The translations under genes and the position numbers were made by a program. A DNA stretch of 64,000 bases from NCBI RefSeq assembly GCF_009831575.1, contig NZ_WUUT01000003.1, positions 246,748-310,747 of the forward strand, in the 5' to 3' direction. Source of the DNA: Halovenus carboxidivorans (GTDB taxonomy: Archaea > Halobacteriota > Halobacteria > Halobacteriales > Haloarculaceae). The notes under the pieces were generated by a model that was not told the DNA's origin, did not search any database, and saw only the letters and a list, made by a program, of their open reading frames with translations. This document shows positions 53,908 through 62,094 of this stretch, in pieces. Position 1 is the first letter of the stretch; the number at the start of each line of letters is the position of its first letter.

Positions 53908-54300
53908 TCAGGCAACGTCGTCGGGGACTTCGTCGTCTTCGACCGACCGCTTCATCGAGTCCCGCCGCGCCTTGGCGTCGCGGCCGGTCGACTCTTCGAG
54001 GAAGTCGTTTTTGAGCGCCACCGCCTCCTCGGCGGCCTCGACGTGGCCCTCCGCGATGACCTCCTCTGCCGGTCGTTCCTCGATATCTAGTGCGAGCTTG
54101 TCCTTCTTGGAGCTGTACTCGACGGTTCCGGCGGTCACCTTCGAGAAGACGGGATTGTCCGGATCCTCGACGACGTAGAGTTCGCTGTCCTTGTAGGTCT
54201 CAGTGTCCGTGATTGGTCCGAAAAACTCCTCGATTTTGGCCTCCATATCCTCGACGCGCTCCTCGAGGTACTCGCCCCGCCGCATCTTGTACTCACGCAT
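53908..54300 (-). CDS. DUF5611 family protein
   Basis: A 130-aa cytosolic protein: MREYKMRRGEYLEERVEDME, TYKDSELYVVEDPDNPVFSK, AGTVEYSSKKDKLALDIEER and STGRDAKARRDSMKRSVEDD match, from memory, the DUF5611 family that is highly conserved in haloarchaea and of unknown role. Two central strands and a basic C-terminal helix. Overlong upstream frames (start 54390) were rejected; ATG 54300 matches the family start. Confidence 0.85.
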   Translation of the reverse strand: MREYKMRRGEYLEERVEDMEAKIEEFFGPITDTETYKDSELYVVEDPDNPVFSKVTAGTVEYSSKKDKLALDIEERPAEEVIAEGHVEAAEEAVALKNDFLEESTGRDAKARRDSMKRSVEDDEVPDDVA

Positions 54301-54353
54301 GGTCGACCTTTGCGAGGGATCAGTTTTACCTCTTTCGTGCTCGGGGCAGCGAG

Positions 54354-55094
54354 TCACTCGGTGACGTGTTCGAGCGCCCCGCGGTGACACTCCGGACAGA
54401 AGTCCCCGCGACGAAGCGAGGACTCCGCCACCGAGGTGGTGAACTCACACTCCGGGCAGCGAAACTCGCCCTCGGGCACGGTGACTGCACCGCCGGCCGA
54501 CTCGGTACCGTCGTCGTCGGTCCCGAGGTCGATCTCGGTCTCCGGTTCCCACTCGTCGTCTCCCCCTTCGGGCTCCTCGGGCCACTCCCCCGGCTGTCGG
54601 TCGGCCTGCGCCTGCTCGTCGTCCTCCTCGAGGATCACCCCGTCGTCGGCGTCGGGATCGGTCTCCTCGCCCGCCTCGACGACCTCGGCGGCCCCCACCG
54701 TCTCCGCCTCGGTCTCCTCGACGATCTCCGCCCCGGTGTCCTGTACCGGTTCTTCGACCGTCTCCGTCCCGGCCGACTCGGGCGTTTCGACCGCCTCGGA
54801 CTCCTCGTCCGACTCGGTCTCGGGTTGGGGTTCCGGCTCCCCGACGCTTTTGCTCAGGTCGGTCTCCGGGGACTCGTCTGTCTCCTCGGTATCGAGGTCC
54901 TCGGCGACGATGTCGGCGGCGGTCTCGAGGGTCGTCACCTCCTTGTTCTCGGAGACCACCCGGGTCTCCCCGCAGCGCTGGCAGGTCTCCGTCTCCCGGA
55001 TCGTCGTGACCACCTCGCTCCCGTCCTCCTCGCGCTCGCGCTCAATCTCGGAGTCGCCGTACGCGTGCCCGAAGACAGAACACTTGAAACTCAT
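54354..55094 (-). CDS. zinc-ribbon protein with acidic linker (DUF7093-like)
   Basis: 246 aa from ATG 55094 (MSFKCSVFGHAYGDSEIERE). N-terminal part with CQRCGETRVV (CxxC) following a SFKC start; C-terminal zinc ribbon FRCPECEFTTSV, then FCPECHRGALEH. The 130-residue middle is nearly all E, D, T, V and P and must be disordered. Such proteins are universal in haloarchaea and unassigned; transcription or RNA-related roles are plausible because of the ribbons. Ends 53 bp before the DUF5611 start on the same strand, so they may share a transcript. Confidence 0.78.
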   Translation of the reverse strand: MSFKCSVFGHAYGDSEIEREREEDGSEVVTTIRETETCQRCGETRVVSENKEVTTLETAADIVAEDLDTEETDESPETDLSKSVGEPEPQPETESDEESEAVETPESAGTETVEEPVQDTGAEIVEETEAETVGAAEVVEAGEETDPDADDGVILEEDDEQAQADRQPGEWPEEPEGGDDEWEPETEIDLGTDDDGTESAGGAVTVPEGEFRCPECEFTTSVAESSLRRGDFCPECHRGALEHVTE

Positions 55095-55210
55095 TGCGAT
55101 GTATATCCCACCGTCCACACCATAAGCGTACTGCTTGGGTCAGCCGCGGCGACCGAAAAGAGCCGGACATCGGCCGCTTTTTATACGGTGGCCGGACAAG
55201 CCCCGAGTGA

Positions 55211-56218
55211 ATGTTCGAGCTAGCACTGTCAGTCGCGATCATCGTCGTTACCACGGGAACGCTCTGGATCGGCAGCGGCTGGCTCGAAGACGCGAGCGCC
55301 CGCCTCGCTACCTACTACCGTCTCCCCCCGGTCGTCCAGGGCGGACTCATCGCCGCGGCCGGGTCGAGTTTCCCCGAACTGGCCAGCGTCATCTTCGCTG
55401 CCCTCGCTGGCTCGTTCGGACTCGGTGTCGGTGCGATTGTCGGCTCGGCCATCTTCAACATCCTGGTCATTCCCGCCCTCGCCGTGCTCGTTCCCGGCCG
55501 TGATATGGAATCTACCCGAACGCTGGTCCACAAGGAGACGCTGTTCTATCTGCTCTCGGTCGTCGTTCTCTTTCTCGTCTTCGCGCTGGCGCTGATCTAC
55601 AACCCCGCAGAGGGAACGCTGTCGGGTGAACTCACCCGGCCGCTGGCTGTCGTCCCGCTCGCCGTCTACGGGCTGTATCTGTTCTTGCAGTGGCAGGACA
55701 CCGTCGATTACTCGGAACCGCCGTCGACTGACAGCATCAACCCCTACAGGCAGTGGGGCTGGCTGATCGCCGGCCTGCTCGTCATCCTCGTCTCGGTCGA
55801 ACAACTCGTCGACGCGGTGATCCACCTCGGCGAGGCCGCGGACACGCCCGACTTCCTGTGGGGGGCAGTCATCGTCGCGGCGGCGACGAGCCTCCCGGAC
55901 GCGCTGGTCAGTATCCAGGCCGCCGACAAGGAGGACGATGTCGCCAGTATCGCCAACGTCGTCGGCTCGAACATCTTCGACCTGCTCGTGGTCATTCCCG
56001 CCGGAATTCTCCTTCTCGGCGCCGAGCCGATCAACTTCGGTATCGCGGCCCCGATGATGGGCTGTCTGGCCGCGGCGACGGTGTTGCTGTTCGTGCTGTT
56101 GCGCACCGAGTTACTTCTCACCAGCCGCGAGGCGTACGTGTTGCTGGGAGCGTACGTCCTGTTCGTCTCTTTCGTCTTCGCTGAAGCGGTCGCGCTGACC
56201 AGTGTTCTCCCGAACTGA
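55211..56218 (+). CDS. sodium:calcium antiporter (CaCA family)
   Basis: 335 aa, ten membrane helices in two inverted halves. The alpha-1 repeat SSFPELASVIFAALAGSF and the alpha-2 repeat ATSLPDALVSIQAADKEDDV contain the ion-binding acidic residues (SFPE and SLPD), each followed by GAIVGSAIFNILVIPAL or NVVGSNIFDLLVVIPA. It exports Ca2+ or other divalent ions in exchange for Na+ or H+. The Glu in the first and Asp in the second repeat follow the YrbG/NCX_Mj type. Promoter region tttttatacggtgg (55177 onwards) precedes the ATG. Confidence 0.93.
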   Translation: MFELALSVAIIVVTTGTLWIGSGWLEDASARLATYYRLPPVVQGGLIAAAGSSFPELASVIFAALAGSFGLGVGAIVGSAIFNILVIPALAVLVPGRDMESTRTLVHKETLFYLLSVVVLFLVFALALIYNPAEGTLSGELTRPLAVVPLAVYGLYLFLQWQDTVDYSEPPSTDSINPYRQWGWLIAGLLVILVSVEQLVDAVIHLGEAADTPDFLWGAVIVAAATSLPDALVSIQAADKEDDVASIANVVGSNIFDLLVVIPAGILLLGAEPINFGIAAPMMGCLAAATVLLFVLLRTELLLTSREAYVLLGAYVLFVSFVFAEAVALTSVLPN

Positions 56219-56252
56219 TAGCTTTATTCGACGCGGGGCCTAACGGTGACGT

Positions 56253-57137
56253 ATGAACGTAGTCCTTGTCGGCGGGAGCGGTTTCATCGGGACGTATCTC
56301 TGCGAGGAGCTTCTGGATCGGGGTCACGACGTGACGGTGCTGTCCCGGAGTCCGGGCGGCGACGTTCCCGCCGGAGCCGAGACGGCGATGGGCGACGTGA
56401 CCGCCTACGACTCCATCGAGTCGGCGTTCGAGGGGCAGGATGTCGTCTACAACCTCGTGGCACTCTCGCCGCTGTTCGAGCCGAAAGGCGGCAACGAGAT
56501 GCACGACCGACTTCACCGCCGCGGAACCGAGAACTGCCTCCGAGCGGCCGAGGAGCACGGCGTCGAGCGGTTCGTCCAACTGAGTGCGCTCGGGGCCGAC
56601 CCGGAGGGACCGACCCACTACATCCGCGCCAAGGGTCGGGCCGAGGGACACGTTCGGGACTCGGATCTCGACTGGACGATCTTCCGGCCCTCGGTCGTCT
56701 TCGGCGACGGGGGCGAGTTTCTCTCCTTCACGCGAAAGCTCACGCCGCCGGGGGTCGCCCCGCTGCCCGGCGGTGGGAAGACGCGGTTCCAGCCGATTTA
56801 CGTCGAGGACCTCGTGGACATGCTGGCTGACAGCATCGAAAGTGAGACCCACGTCGGCGAGACCTACGAGATCGGCGGGCCGGAACAACTCGAACTCGCC
56901 ACCGTCGCCAGACTCGTCCGAGCGGCCCGTGGCCAATCAGTCAAAATCGTGTCAGTTCCGATGTCACTGGCCGAGGTCGGACTGCGTGTCGCGGGCGCGA
57001 TTCCGGGCTTTCCGATGGGGCCGGACCAGTACCGCTCGTTGCAGTTCGACAACACGACTTCGGAGAACGATATCTCGGCGTTCGGCCTGGAAACAGACGA
57101 TTTAACGACGCTCTCGTCGTATCTCGGGGTCGAGTAG
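56253..57137 (+). CDS. NAD(P)H-binding atypical SDR, NDUFA9-like
   Basis: 294 aa, extended SDR: MNVVLVGGSGFIGTYLCEEL (Rossmann GGSGFIG), FVQLSALGADPEGPTHYIRA, then KGRAEGHVRDSDLDWTIFRP, VFGDGGEFLSFTRKLTPPGV, and a C-terminal small domain (EIGGPEQLELATVARLVRAA). The catalytic YxxxK Tyr is replaced (HYIRAKGRAE), as in NDUFA9/complex I chaperone-like and YwnB-type atypical SDRs. Partner and substrate unknown. 34 bp downstream of the antiporter on the same strand. Confidence 0.87.
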   Translation: MNVVLVGGSGFIGTYLCEELLDRGHDVTVLSRSPGGDVPAGAETAMGDVTAYDSIESAFEGQDVVYNLVALSPLFEPKGGNEMHDRLHRRGTENCLRAAEEHGVERFVQLSALGADPEGPTHYIRAKGRAEGHVRDSDLDWTIFRPSVVFGDGGEFLSFTRKLTPPGVAPLPGGGKTRFQPIYVEDLVDMLADSIESETHVGETYEIGGPEQLELATVARLVRAARGQSVKIVSVPMSLAEVGLRVAGAIPGFPMGPDQYRSLQFDNTTSENDISAFGLETDDLTTLSSYLGVE

Positions 57138-57290
57138 ACCGAGGGGGCAGTCGGCGGACGACCCCGCGGAACGGGGCCGTTCGTTTCAGCCGGCCACAAG
57201 GTTGATATTCGTCCGTCCTGGGTTCGCAGGATCGATATCTCGGGGAAAACACTTATGTGTACGATGGTATAGATTCGCCTAAAGACAGAC

Positions 57291-58460
57291 ATGAAATTAG
57301 CGATGATCGGCTTCGGACAGGCGGGTGGGAAAATCGTCGACAAATTCATCGAGTACGACGAGCGGACGGGCAGCGGAATCGTCCGCTCGGCCATCGCGGT
57401 CAACACCGCGAAAGCCGACTTGATGGGGCTGGAGCACGTCCCCGAGGACAACAGGGTCCTGATCGGGCAGGCACGGGTCAAAGGCCACGGCGTGGGGGCG
57501 GACAACGAACTCGGCGCGGAGATCGCCGAAGAGGATATCGACGAGGTGCAGGGAGCCATCGACAACATCCCCGTCCACGAGATCGACGCCTTCCTGGTCG
57601 TCGCCGGACTCGGCGGCGGAACCGGCTCTGGCGGGTCCCCGGTGCTGGCGAAACACCTCAAACGGATCTACACCGAACCGGTCTACGGCCTGGGCATCCT
57701 GCCGGGAAGCGACGAAGGGGGCATCTACACGCTCAACGCCGCCCGATCCTTCCAGACGTTCGTCCGCGAGGTCGACAACCTTCTGGTCTTCGACAACGAC
57801 GCCTGGCGGAAGACCGGCGAATCCGTCGAGGGCGGGTACGAACAGATCAACGACGAGATCGTCCGCCGGTTCGGCGTCCTGTTCGGAGCCGGTGAGATCG
57901 ACGCCGGCGACAACGTCGCCGAGAGCGTCGTCGACTCCTCGGAGATCATCAACACCCTCTCGGGTGGCGGCGTCTCGACGGTCGGCTACGACGCCGAAAG
58001 CGTCGAGACGAGCAGTTCGGGCGGACTGCTCTCCCGGTTCAAGGGCGACGACGACAACATCGAATCCGCGAACACGACGAACCGAATCACCTCTCTCGTC
58101 CGGAAGGCGGCGCTCGGCCGACTCACGCTGCCCTGTGAGATCGAAGGGGCCGAGCGCGCGCTGCTGGTCGTCTCCGGACCGCCGAAACACCTCAACAGAA
58201 AGGGCATCGAACGCGGTCGGAAGTGGCTCGAAGAGCAGACCGGCAGTATGGAGGTCCGCGGCGGCGACTACCCGATCAACGAACCGAACGTCGCCGCGGC
58301 CGTCCTCCTGTCGGGCGTGCACAACGTCCCCCGGATCAAGGAACTCCAGCAGATCGCAATCGAGGCACAGGAGAACATCGACGAAATCCAGGAAGAGAGC
58401 GAAGAGAATTTAGAGACCCTTGTCGAAGATGATGAAGATGAACTGGACCCACTCTTCTAA
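57291..58460 (+). CDS. cetZ: tubulin/FtsZ superfamily GTPase CetZ
   Basis: 389 aa archaeal tubulin-like cytoskeletal GTPase. Seen: FGQAGGKIVDKFIEYD (T1), the tubulin signature GGGTGSGGS (108-116), NTAKADLMGL, the T7-like region and an acidic, disordered tail after about 360 (IDEIQEESEENLETLVEDDE). CetZ1 is needed for rod shape and motility in Haloferax volcanii; the gene order cetZ - small membrane protein - cofC - cofG seen here recalls the cetZ1 neighbourhood there, as far as I remember. TATA-like acttatgtgt lies at 57251-57260. Confidence 0.94.
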   Translation: MKLAMIGFGQAGGKIVDKFIEYDERTGSGIVRSAIAVNTAKADLMGLEHVPEDNRVLIGQARVKGHGVGADNELGAEIAEEDIDEVQGAIDNIPVHEIDAFLVVAGLGGGTGSGGSPVLAKHLKRIYTEPVYGLGILPGSDEGGIYTLNAARSFQTFVREVDNLLVFDNDAWRKTGESVEGGYEQINDEIVRRFGVLFGAGEIDAGDNVAESVVDSSEIINTLSGGGVSTVGYDAESVETSSSGGLLSRFKGDDDNIESANTTNRITSLVRKAALGRLTLPCEIEGAERALLVVSGPPKHLNRKGIERGRKWLEEQTGSMEVRGGDYPINEPNVAAAVLLSGVHNVPRIKELQQIAIEAQENIDEIQEESEENLETLVEDDEDELDPLF

Positions 58461-59172
58461 GATCATCGTTGTAGCGGTATTGCTTGCCACGTCACTCATG
58501 GCGAGTGGAACAGCGGCGGCCTTCGAGTTCGACGACAGCGGCGTCAGCGACGAGATGCAGGTCGGCCAGCAGGAAACTGCTACCGTCGTCATTCAGGAGC
58601 CGTTCGCCGAACGGGATGTCGGCTGGACGCTCGTCGTCGACTCCGAGTTCGAGGACGCCGGAATCACGATCACGACCACCACGGTCGACGGAACGACCAA
58701 CCAGGTCTCCGGTGAGGGGCGCGCCCAGATGACCCTCGACAACGAGGGGATCAGAGAGGTCGAAATCGAGGTGAGCGGGACGGTCCCCGAGATCCAGCAG
58801 TACAGCTACGAGAGTCCCGAGCAGGAGAACTTCACGGCCCTTCGGATCAACGACAGCAGCGGAGTCATCGAGACCTGGAGTGTCCACCGCTACACCGAAC
58901 AGAGCCGCGAAGCCCGCAACCGCCTCGACGAGGCCCTCGAGTACACCAGCCAGGACAGCCAGGACTTCCAGTCGGCGGTGACGCTGTACAACAGCGGTGA
59001 GTTCGAGCAGGCCACGGCCGAAGCCGACTCGATCATCGACAGCGGCGAGAGCAGCGAGCAGACCCAGACGCTGCTGTTCGCCGGCGTCGGTGTCGTCGTT
59101 TTGCTCGTACTCGCTGGCGGTGGCTACTACCTCTACCAGCAGCGCTCACAGAACACGAACAAACTCCAGTAG
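58429..59172 (+). CDS. secreted/anchored protein linked to cetZ, unknown function
   Basis: About 247 aa. The ATG at 58429 lies inside the cetZ tail (32-bp overlap); ATGs at 58432 and 58438 are equally usable. N-terminal Sec signal KIIVVAVLLATSLMASGTAA, then a beta-rich domain (GQQETATVVIQEPFAERDVG, NQVSGEGRAQMTLDNEGIRE) like an Ig/CARDB fold, a helical TPR-like region (EARNRLDEALEYTSQDSQDF) and a C-terminal membrane helix LLFAGVGVVVLLVLAGGGYY with a short tail. Type I topology: most of it outside, tail inside next to CetZ. Not recognised as a family. Confidence 0.75.
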   Translation: MMKMNWTHSSKIIVVAVLLATSLMASGTAAAFEFDDSGVSDEMQVGQQETATVVIQEPFAERDVGWTLVVDSEFEDAGITITTTTVDGTTNQVSGEGRAQMTLDNEGIREVEIEVSGTVPEIQQYSYESPEQENFTALRINDSSGVIETWSVHRYTEQSREARNRLDEALEYTSQDSQDFQSAVTLYNSGEFEQATAEADSIIDSGESSEQTQTLLFAGVGVVVLLVLAGGGYYLYQQRSQNTNKLQ

Positions 59173-59175
59173 GCG

Positions 59176-59796
59176 ATGGACGTTTTCGTTCCGTTCGATC
59201 CGCGCGATCCAAACTCCCGTCTTTCGTCCGTCTTATCGGCCGATCAGCGCCGCGCGTTCGCGGCCGCGATGCTCACCGACGTGCTCGATGCGATCCGAGC
59301 CACGGGCCGAGAGCCGACGATCCTGAGCACCGCGGATCTGGACCGCTCCTGTGCCGTCGTCGTCGACGACCGACCGCTCACCGAGGCCGTCAACGGCGTT
59401 CTCGACGCGACGACGCCAGCGGCGGTCGTGATGGCTGATCTCCCGCTCGTCACACCGGAGGCGGTCGACCGGCTGCTCGACGCCGACGCGGCGGTGACGC
59501 TCGCACCGGGGCTCGGCGGCGGCACGAACGCGCTCTGTGCGCGGCACCCGGGGTTTCGGGTGGATTACCACGACGGCTCCTACCGGAAACACCTCGCCTC
59601 GGCCGAGGAGTGCGGGGCGAGCGTCCACACGCTCGACTCGTTTCGTCTCGCGGTCGATGTCGACGAGCGTGCGGACCTCGCAGAAGTACTGCTCCACGGC
59701 GAGGGAGAAGCGGCGGCGTGGCTCCGGGACGCGGGCTTCGAGATCGAGATAACCGACGGACGCTGCACCGTCTCCACGGCCGCTGGGGGCCGCTGA
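59176..59796 (+). CDS. cofC: 2-phospho-L-lactate guanylyltransferase, F420 biosynthesis
   Basis: 206 aa MobA-like nucleotidyltransferase that activates phospholactate (or phosphoenolpyruvate) for coenzyme F420. MDVFVPFDPRDPNSRLSSVL with the P-loop-like start, VVMADLPLVTPEAVDRLL (metal DLPLV), LAPGLGGGTNALCAR and FRLAVDVDERADLAEVLLHG are typical of CofC. It follows the anchored protein by 3 bp, so it is in the cetZ transcription unit. Confidence 0.9.
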   Translation: MDVFVPFDPRDPNSRLSSVLSADQRRAFAAAMLTDVLDAIRATGREPTILSTADLDRSCAVVVDDRPLTEAVNGVLDATTPAAVVMADLPLVTPEAVDRLLDADAAVTLAPGLGGGTNALCARHPGFRVDYHDGSYRKHLASAEECGASVHTLDSFRLAVDVDERADLAEVLLHGEGEAAAWLRDAGFEIEITDGRCTVSTAAGGR

Positions 59797-59834
59797 CGGG
59801 CGTCTGACGCGGCAAGAAAGCTTTTGACCCGAGA

Positions 59835-59964
59835 GTGCGTACGTCCGCGTGCACGGGCCGACCCGTGCATGGGTACGTGTCTCGCGCCGCGCACCCGCAA
59901 CCGTGCCAGGCTCCACCGCTCTTGGTACTGTCGGCCGGCCCCACTCCCATGGCCGGCCGTTTTC
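59835..59964 (+). ncRNA. candidate structured RNA (three tandem hairpins)
   Basis: Three hairpins in a row in the cofC-cofG gap: TGCACGGG-ccga-CCCGTGCA (59850-59869); GUGCCAGG-10 nt-CUUGGUAC (59903-59928) with two G-U pairs that only work if the plus strand is transcribed; CGGCCGGCC-10 nt-GGCCGGCCG (59932-59959), then TTTT (59960-59963). A TATA-like agcttttga (59817-59825) lies about 25-30 nt before the first stem. It could be a small RNA, or a 3' end/leader element of the flanking F420 genes. No tRNA, SRP or RNase P signature was found. Confidence 0.45.
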
Positions 59965-60000
59965 GTGACTCCTTTGAGCGTCTGGCTCGGATAGAGTCGT

Positions 60001-61128
60001 GTGAGTGTCGACGTTACCGACATCCCCGCCGGAGCAATCGACGAACTGGTAGCCGTCCGGCCGCCGGATGTCGACTCCGCAGATCACCTCTCGTTCGCCC
60101 GGAACGTCTTCGTCCCGCTGACGACCGCCTGCCGATACACCTGTACGTACTGCACCTACTTCGACCCGCCCGGTGAGGCGTCGCTGCTTTCCCCCGAGGA
60201 GATCCGCGACATCGTCCGCGAGGGGGCCGACGCGGGCTGTACGGAGGCGCTGTTCACCTTCGGTGACGACCCCGACGACCGATACACACAGATCTACGAG
60301 CAACTCGCCGAGTACGGCCACGAGACCATCCACAGCTACCTCCGCGAGGCCTGTGAAATCGCCCTGGCGGAGGGACTGCTCCCGCACGCCAACCCCGGCG
60401 ACCAGACGCGTGAGGAGATGGCCGCAGTCGCGGATCTCAACGCCAGTATGGGCGTGATGCTCGAAACCACCGCCGACGTGGCCGCCCACAGCGGCCCCCG
60501 CGTCAAGACCCCCGAGCAGCGGATCCAGACCATCGAGACGGCCGGCGAACTCGGCGTCCCGTTCACGACGGGCATCCTGGTCGGCATCGGCGAGGACTGG
60601 CGGGACCGTGCCGAGAGCCTGCTCGTCATTCGGGAGCTACACGAACGCTACGGTCACATCCAGGAGGTCATCGTCCAACCGGTCGTCGAGAACGAACGCT
60701 GGCACGGCGGCGAACCCGACCTGGAGACGCTCCGCCGGACGGTCGCGATGGCACGGACGGCCCTTCCGGGGGAGGTCTCCCTCCAGGTGCCGCCGAACCT
60801 CGCGCCCGCCGGCGAGGTCGTCGACTGCGGAATCGACGACCTCGGCGGTGTCTCGCCGGTCACCGACGACCACATCAACCCCGACTACGCCTGGCCGGCG
60901 CTCGATCACCTGGAGACCATCGCCGAGGAGGCGGGCGTCCCGCTGTCCGAGCGCCTGCCGGTCTACGAACGGTATCTTCCCGAGGCCCTCCGTGGTGAGT
61001 CCTTCACAGCGACGCCCGCAGAGGCACCGATCCGCGGCGGCGAGTGGATCTCCCAGCGCATCCGCGAGGAACTCACCGCCGACAGCGAGGCGGGGCGTCG
61101 GTACCGTGCCGTGATCGACGGCTACTAG
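60001..61128 (+). CDS. cofG: FO synthase subunit 1 (7,8-didemethyl-8-hydroxy-5-deazariboflavin synthase)
   Basis: 375 aa radical SAM enzyme making the deazaflavin chromophore of F420 with CofH. GTG start at 60001. Cluster motif TACRYTCTYCTYF with Cys44/48/51 in the normal Cx3Cx2C spacing; the core FGDDPDDRYTQIYEQLAEYG, SMGVMLETTADV and GILVGIGEDWRDRAESLLVI; the C-terminal part GGVSPVTDDHINPDYAWPAL is conserved in CofG. cofH is not in the window. Separated from cofC by the hairpin region. Confidence 0.94.
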   Translation: MSVDVTDIPAGAIDELVAVRPPDVDSADHLSFARNVFVPLTTACRYTCTYCTYFDPPGEASLLSPEEIRDIVREGADAGCTEALFTFGDDPDDRYTQIYEQLAEYGHETIHSYLREACEIALAEGLLPHANPGDQTREEMAAVADLNASMGVMLETTADVAAHSGPRVKTPEQRIQTIETAGELGVPFTTGILVGIGEDWRDRAESLLVIRELHERYGHIQEVIVQPVVENERWHGGEPDLETLRRTVAMARTALPGEVSLQVPPNLAPAGEVVDCGIDDLGGVSPVTDDHINPDYAWPALDHLETIAEEAGVPLSERLPVYERYLPEALRGESFTATPAEAPIRGGEWISQRIREELTADSEAGRRYRAVIDGY

Positions 61129-61928
61129 GGCAGGCCGTCTTCGAGTCGGGCGGCGTCCTCGCCGTCGTGGCCGACGTACATCTCCGCGTCGTGTTTCCGC
61201 TCGAGGTCCTTCAGGAACGCCAGACTGTCCAGCCAGTGCTGTCGGCTCCAGAGCAACCCGGCTCCCAGCGGCTGTTCGTCGTGGTAGTTGGCCCGGGCGT
61301 AGGCCTGATCGCCGGTGAAGATCACCGTCCCGTAGCCGTCGATGTCGATTTTCGTCCCCATCAGTCCGGGCGTGTGTCCGGGGAGGTGCAGAAACTCCAC
61401 GTCCTCGAAGTACGTCGCCCGGTCGCGGCTGACAATCTCCCAGTTCAGGTCGTGATCGAAATCGTCGGCGACGTAGGCAGTGCTCCCCTGGTCGGTCTTC
61501 GCGCTGAAGTAGGCGTACTTGAGTTCCCGTTCGTGGACGAACACCGGCACGTCCGTCCCCGCGAACTGATAGAGGCTCCCGGCGTGATCCAGGTGGAGGT
61601 GTGTCTGGAAGACGTAATCGACGTCGTCGATCCCGTAGCCGGCGTCGTCGAGTGCGGTGTCGAGGTCGCGCTCGTCGGCGTCGCTGTGTTCGAAGGCCGC
61701 GTACAGCTCCGCCGGCCAGTGGCCGTCGCCCGCTTCCGGGTGCGAACCGGTGTCCCAGAGAATCGTCCCCTCGGGGTGGTCGATGACGAGATTGTAGACC
61801 GGTCCCTCGACCATCATCGTCTCCGGATCGGGGTCCGCCGCCGATCCCATGTTGAACCCCTCCAAGAGGTGGTTTACGTCCGTCCGAATCGTCCCGCGGT
61901 CGACCAGCGAGATGGTTGCTTCGACCAT
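61125..61928 (-). CDS. N-acyl homoserine lactonase-like MBL hydrolase
   Basis: 267 aa metallo-beta-lactamase-fold protein from ATG 61928 (MVEATISLVDRGTIRTD). Zinc motif QTHLHLDHAGSL (HLHLDH 110-115), further ligands in HLPGHTPGLMG (about 188-198) and FTGDQAYAR, and His in YVGHDGED near the C-terminus. The family (AHL lactonase AttM/AiiA type) opens lactone rings but members with other substrates are common. Convergent with cofG by 4 bp. Confidence 0.83.
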   Translation of the reverse strand: MVEATISLVDRGTIRTDVNHLLEGFNMGSAADPDPETMMVEGPVYNLVIDHPEGTILWDTGSHPEAGDGHWPAELYAAFEHSDADERDLDTALDDAGYGIDDVDYVFQTHLHLDHAGSLYQFAGTDVPVFVHERELKYAYFSAKTDQGSTAYVADDFDHDLNWEIVSRDRATYFEDVEFLHLPGHTPGLMGTKIDIDGYGTVIFTGDQAYARANYHDEQPLGAGLLWSRQHWLDSLAFLKDLERKHDAEMYVGHDGEDAARLEDGLP

Positions 61929-62094
61929 GCGCGACGTTCGCAAGGCGCTGACATATAGTTTGGTCTGCCGGACCCCCGCTCGGACACCCGGTTTTTTGCC
62001 GCCCCCACGAATAGTACCACCGGAGATCGTGCCATGAACTCACAACACACGGCCGTCTGTCGTAGGGGAACAGACGCAGCGAGGGGGGACCAGC

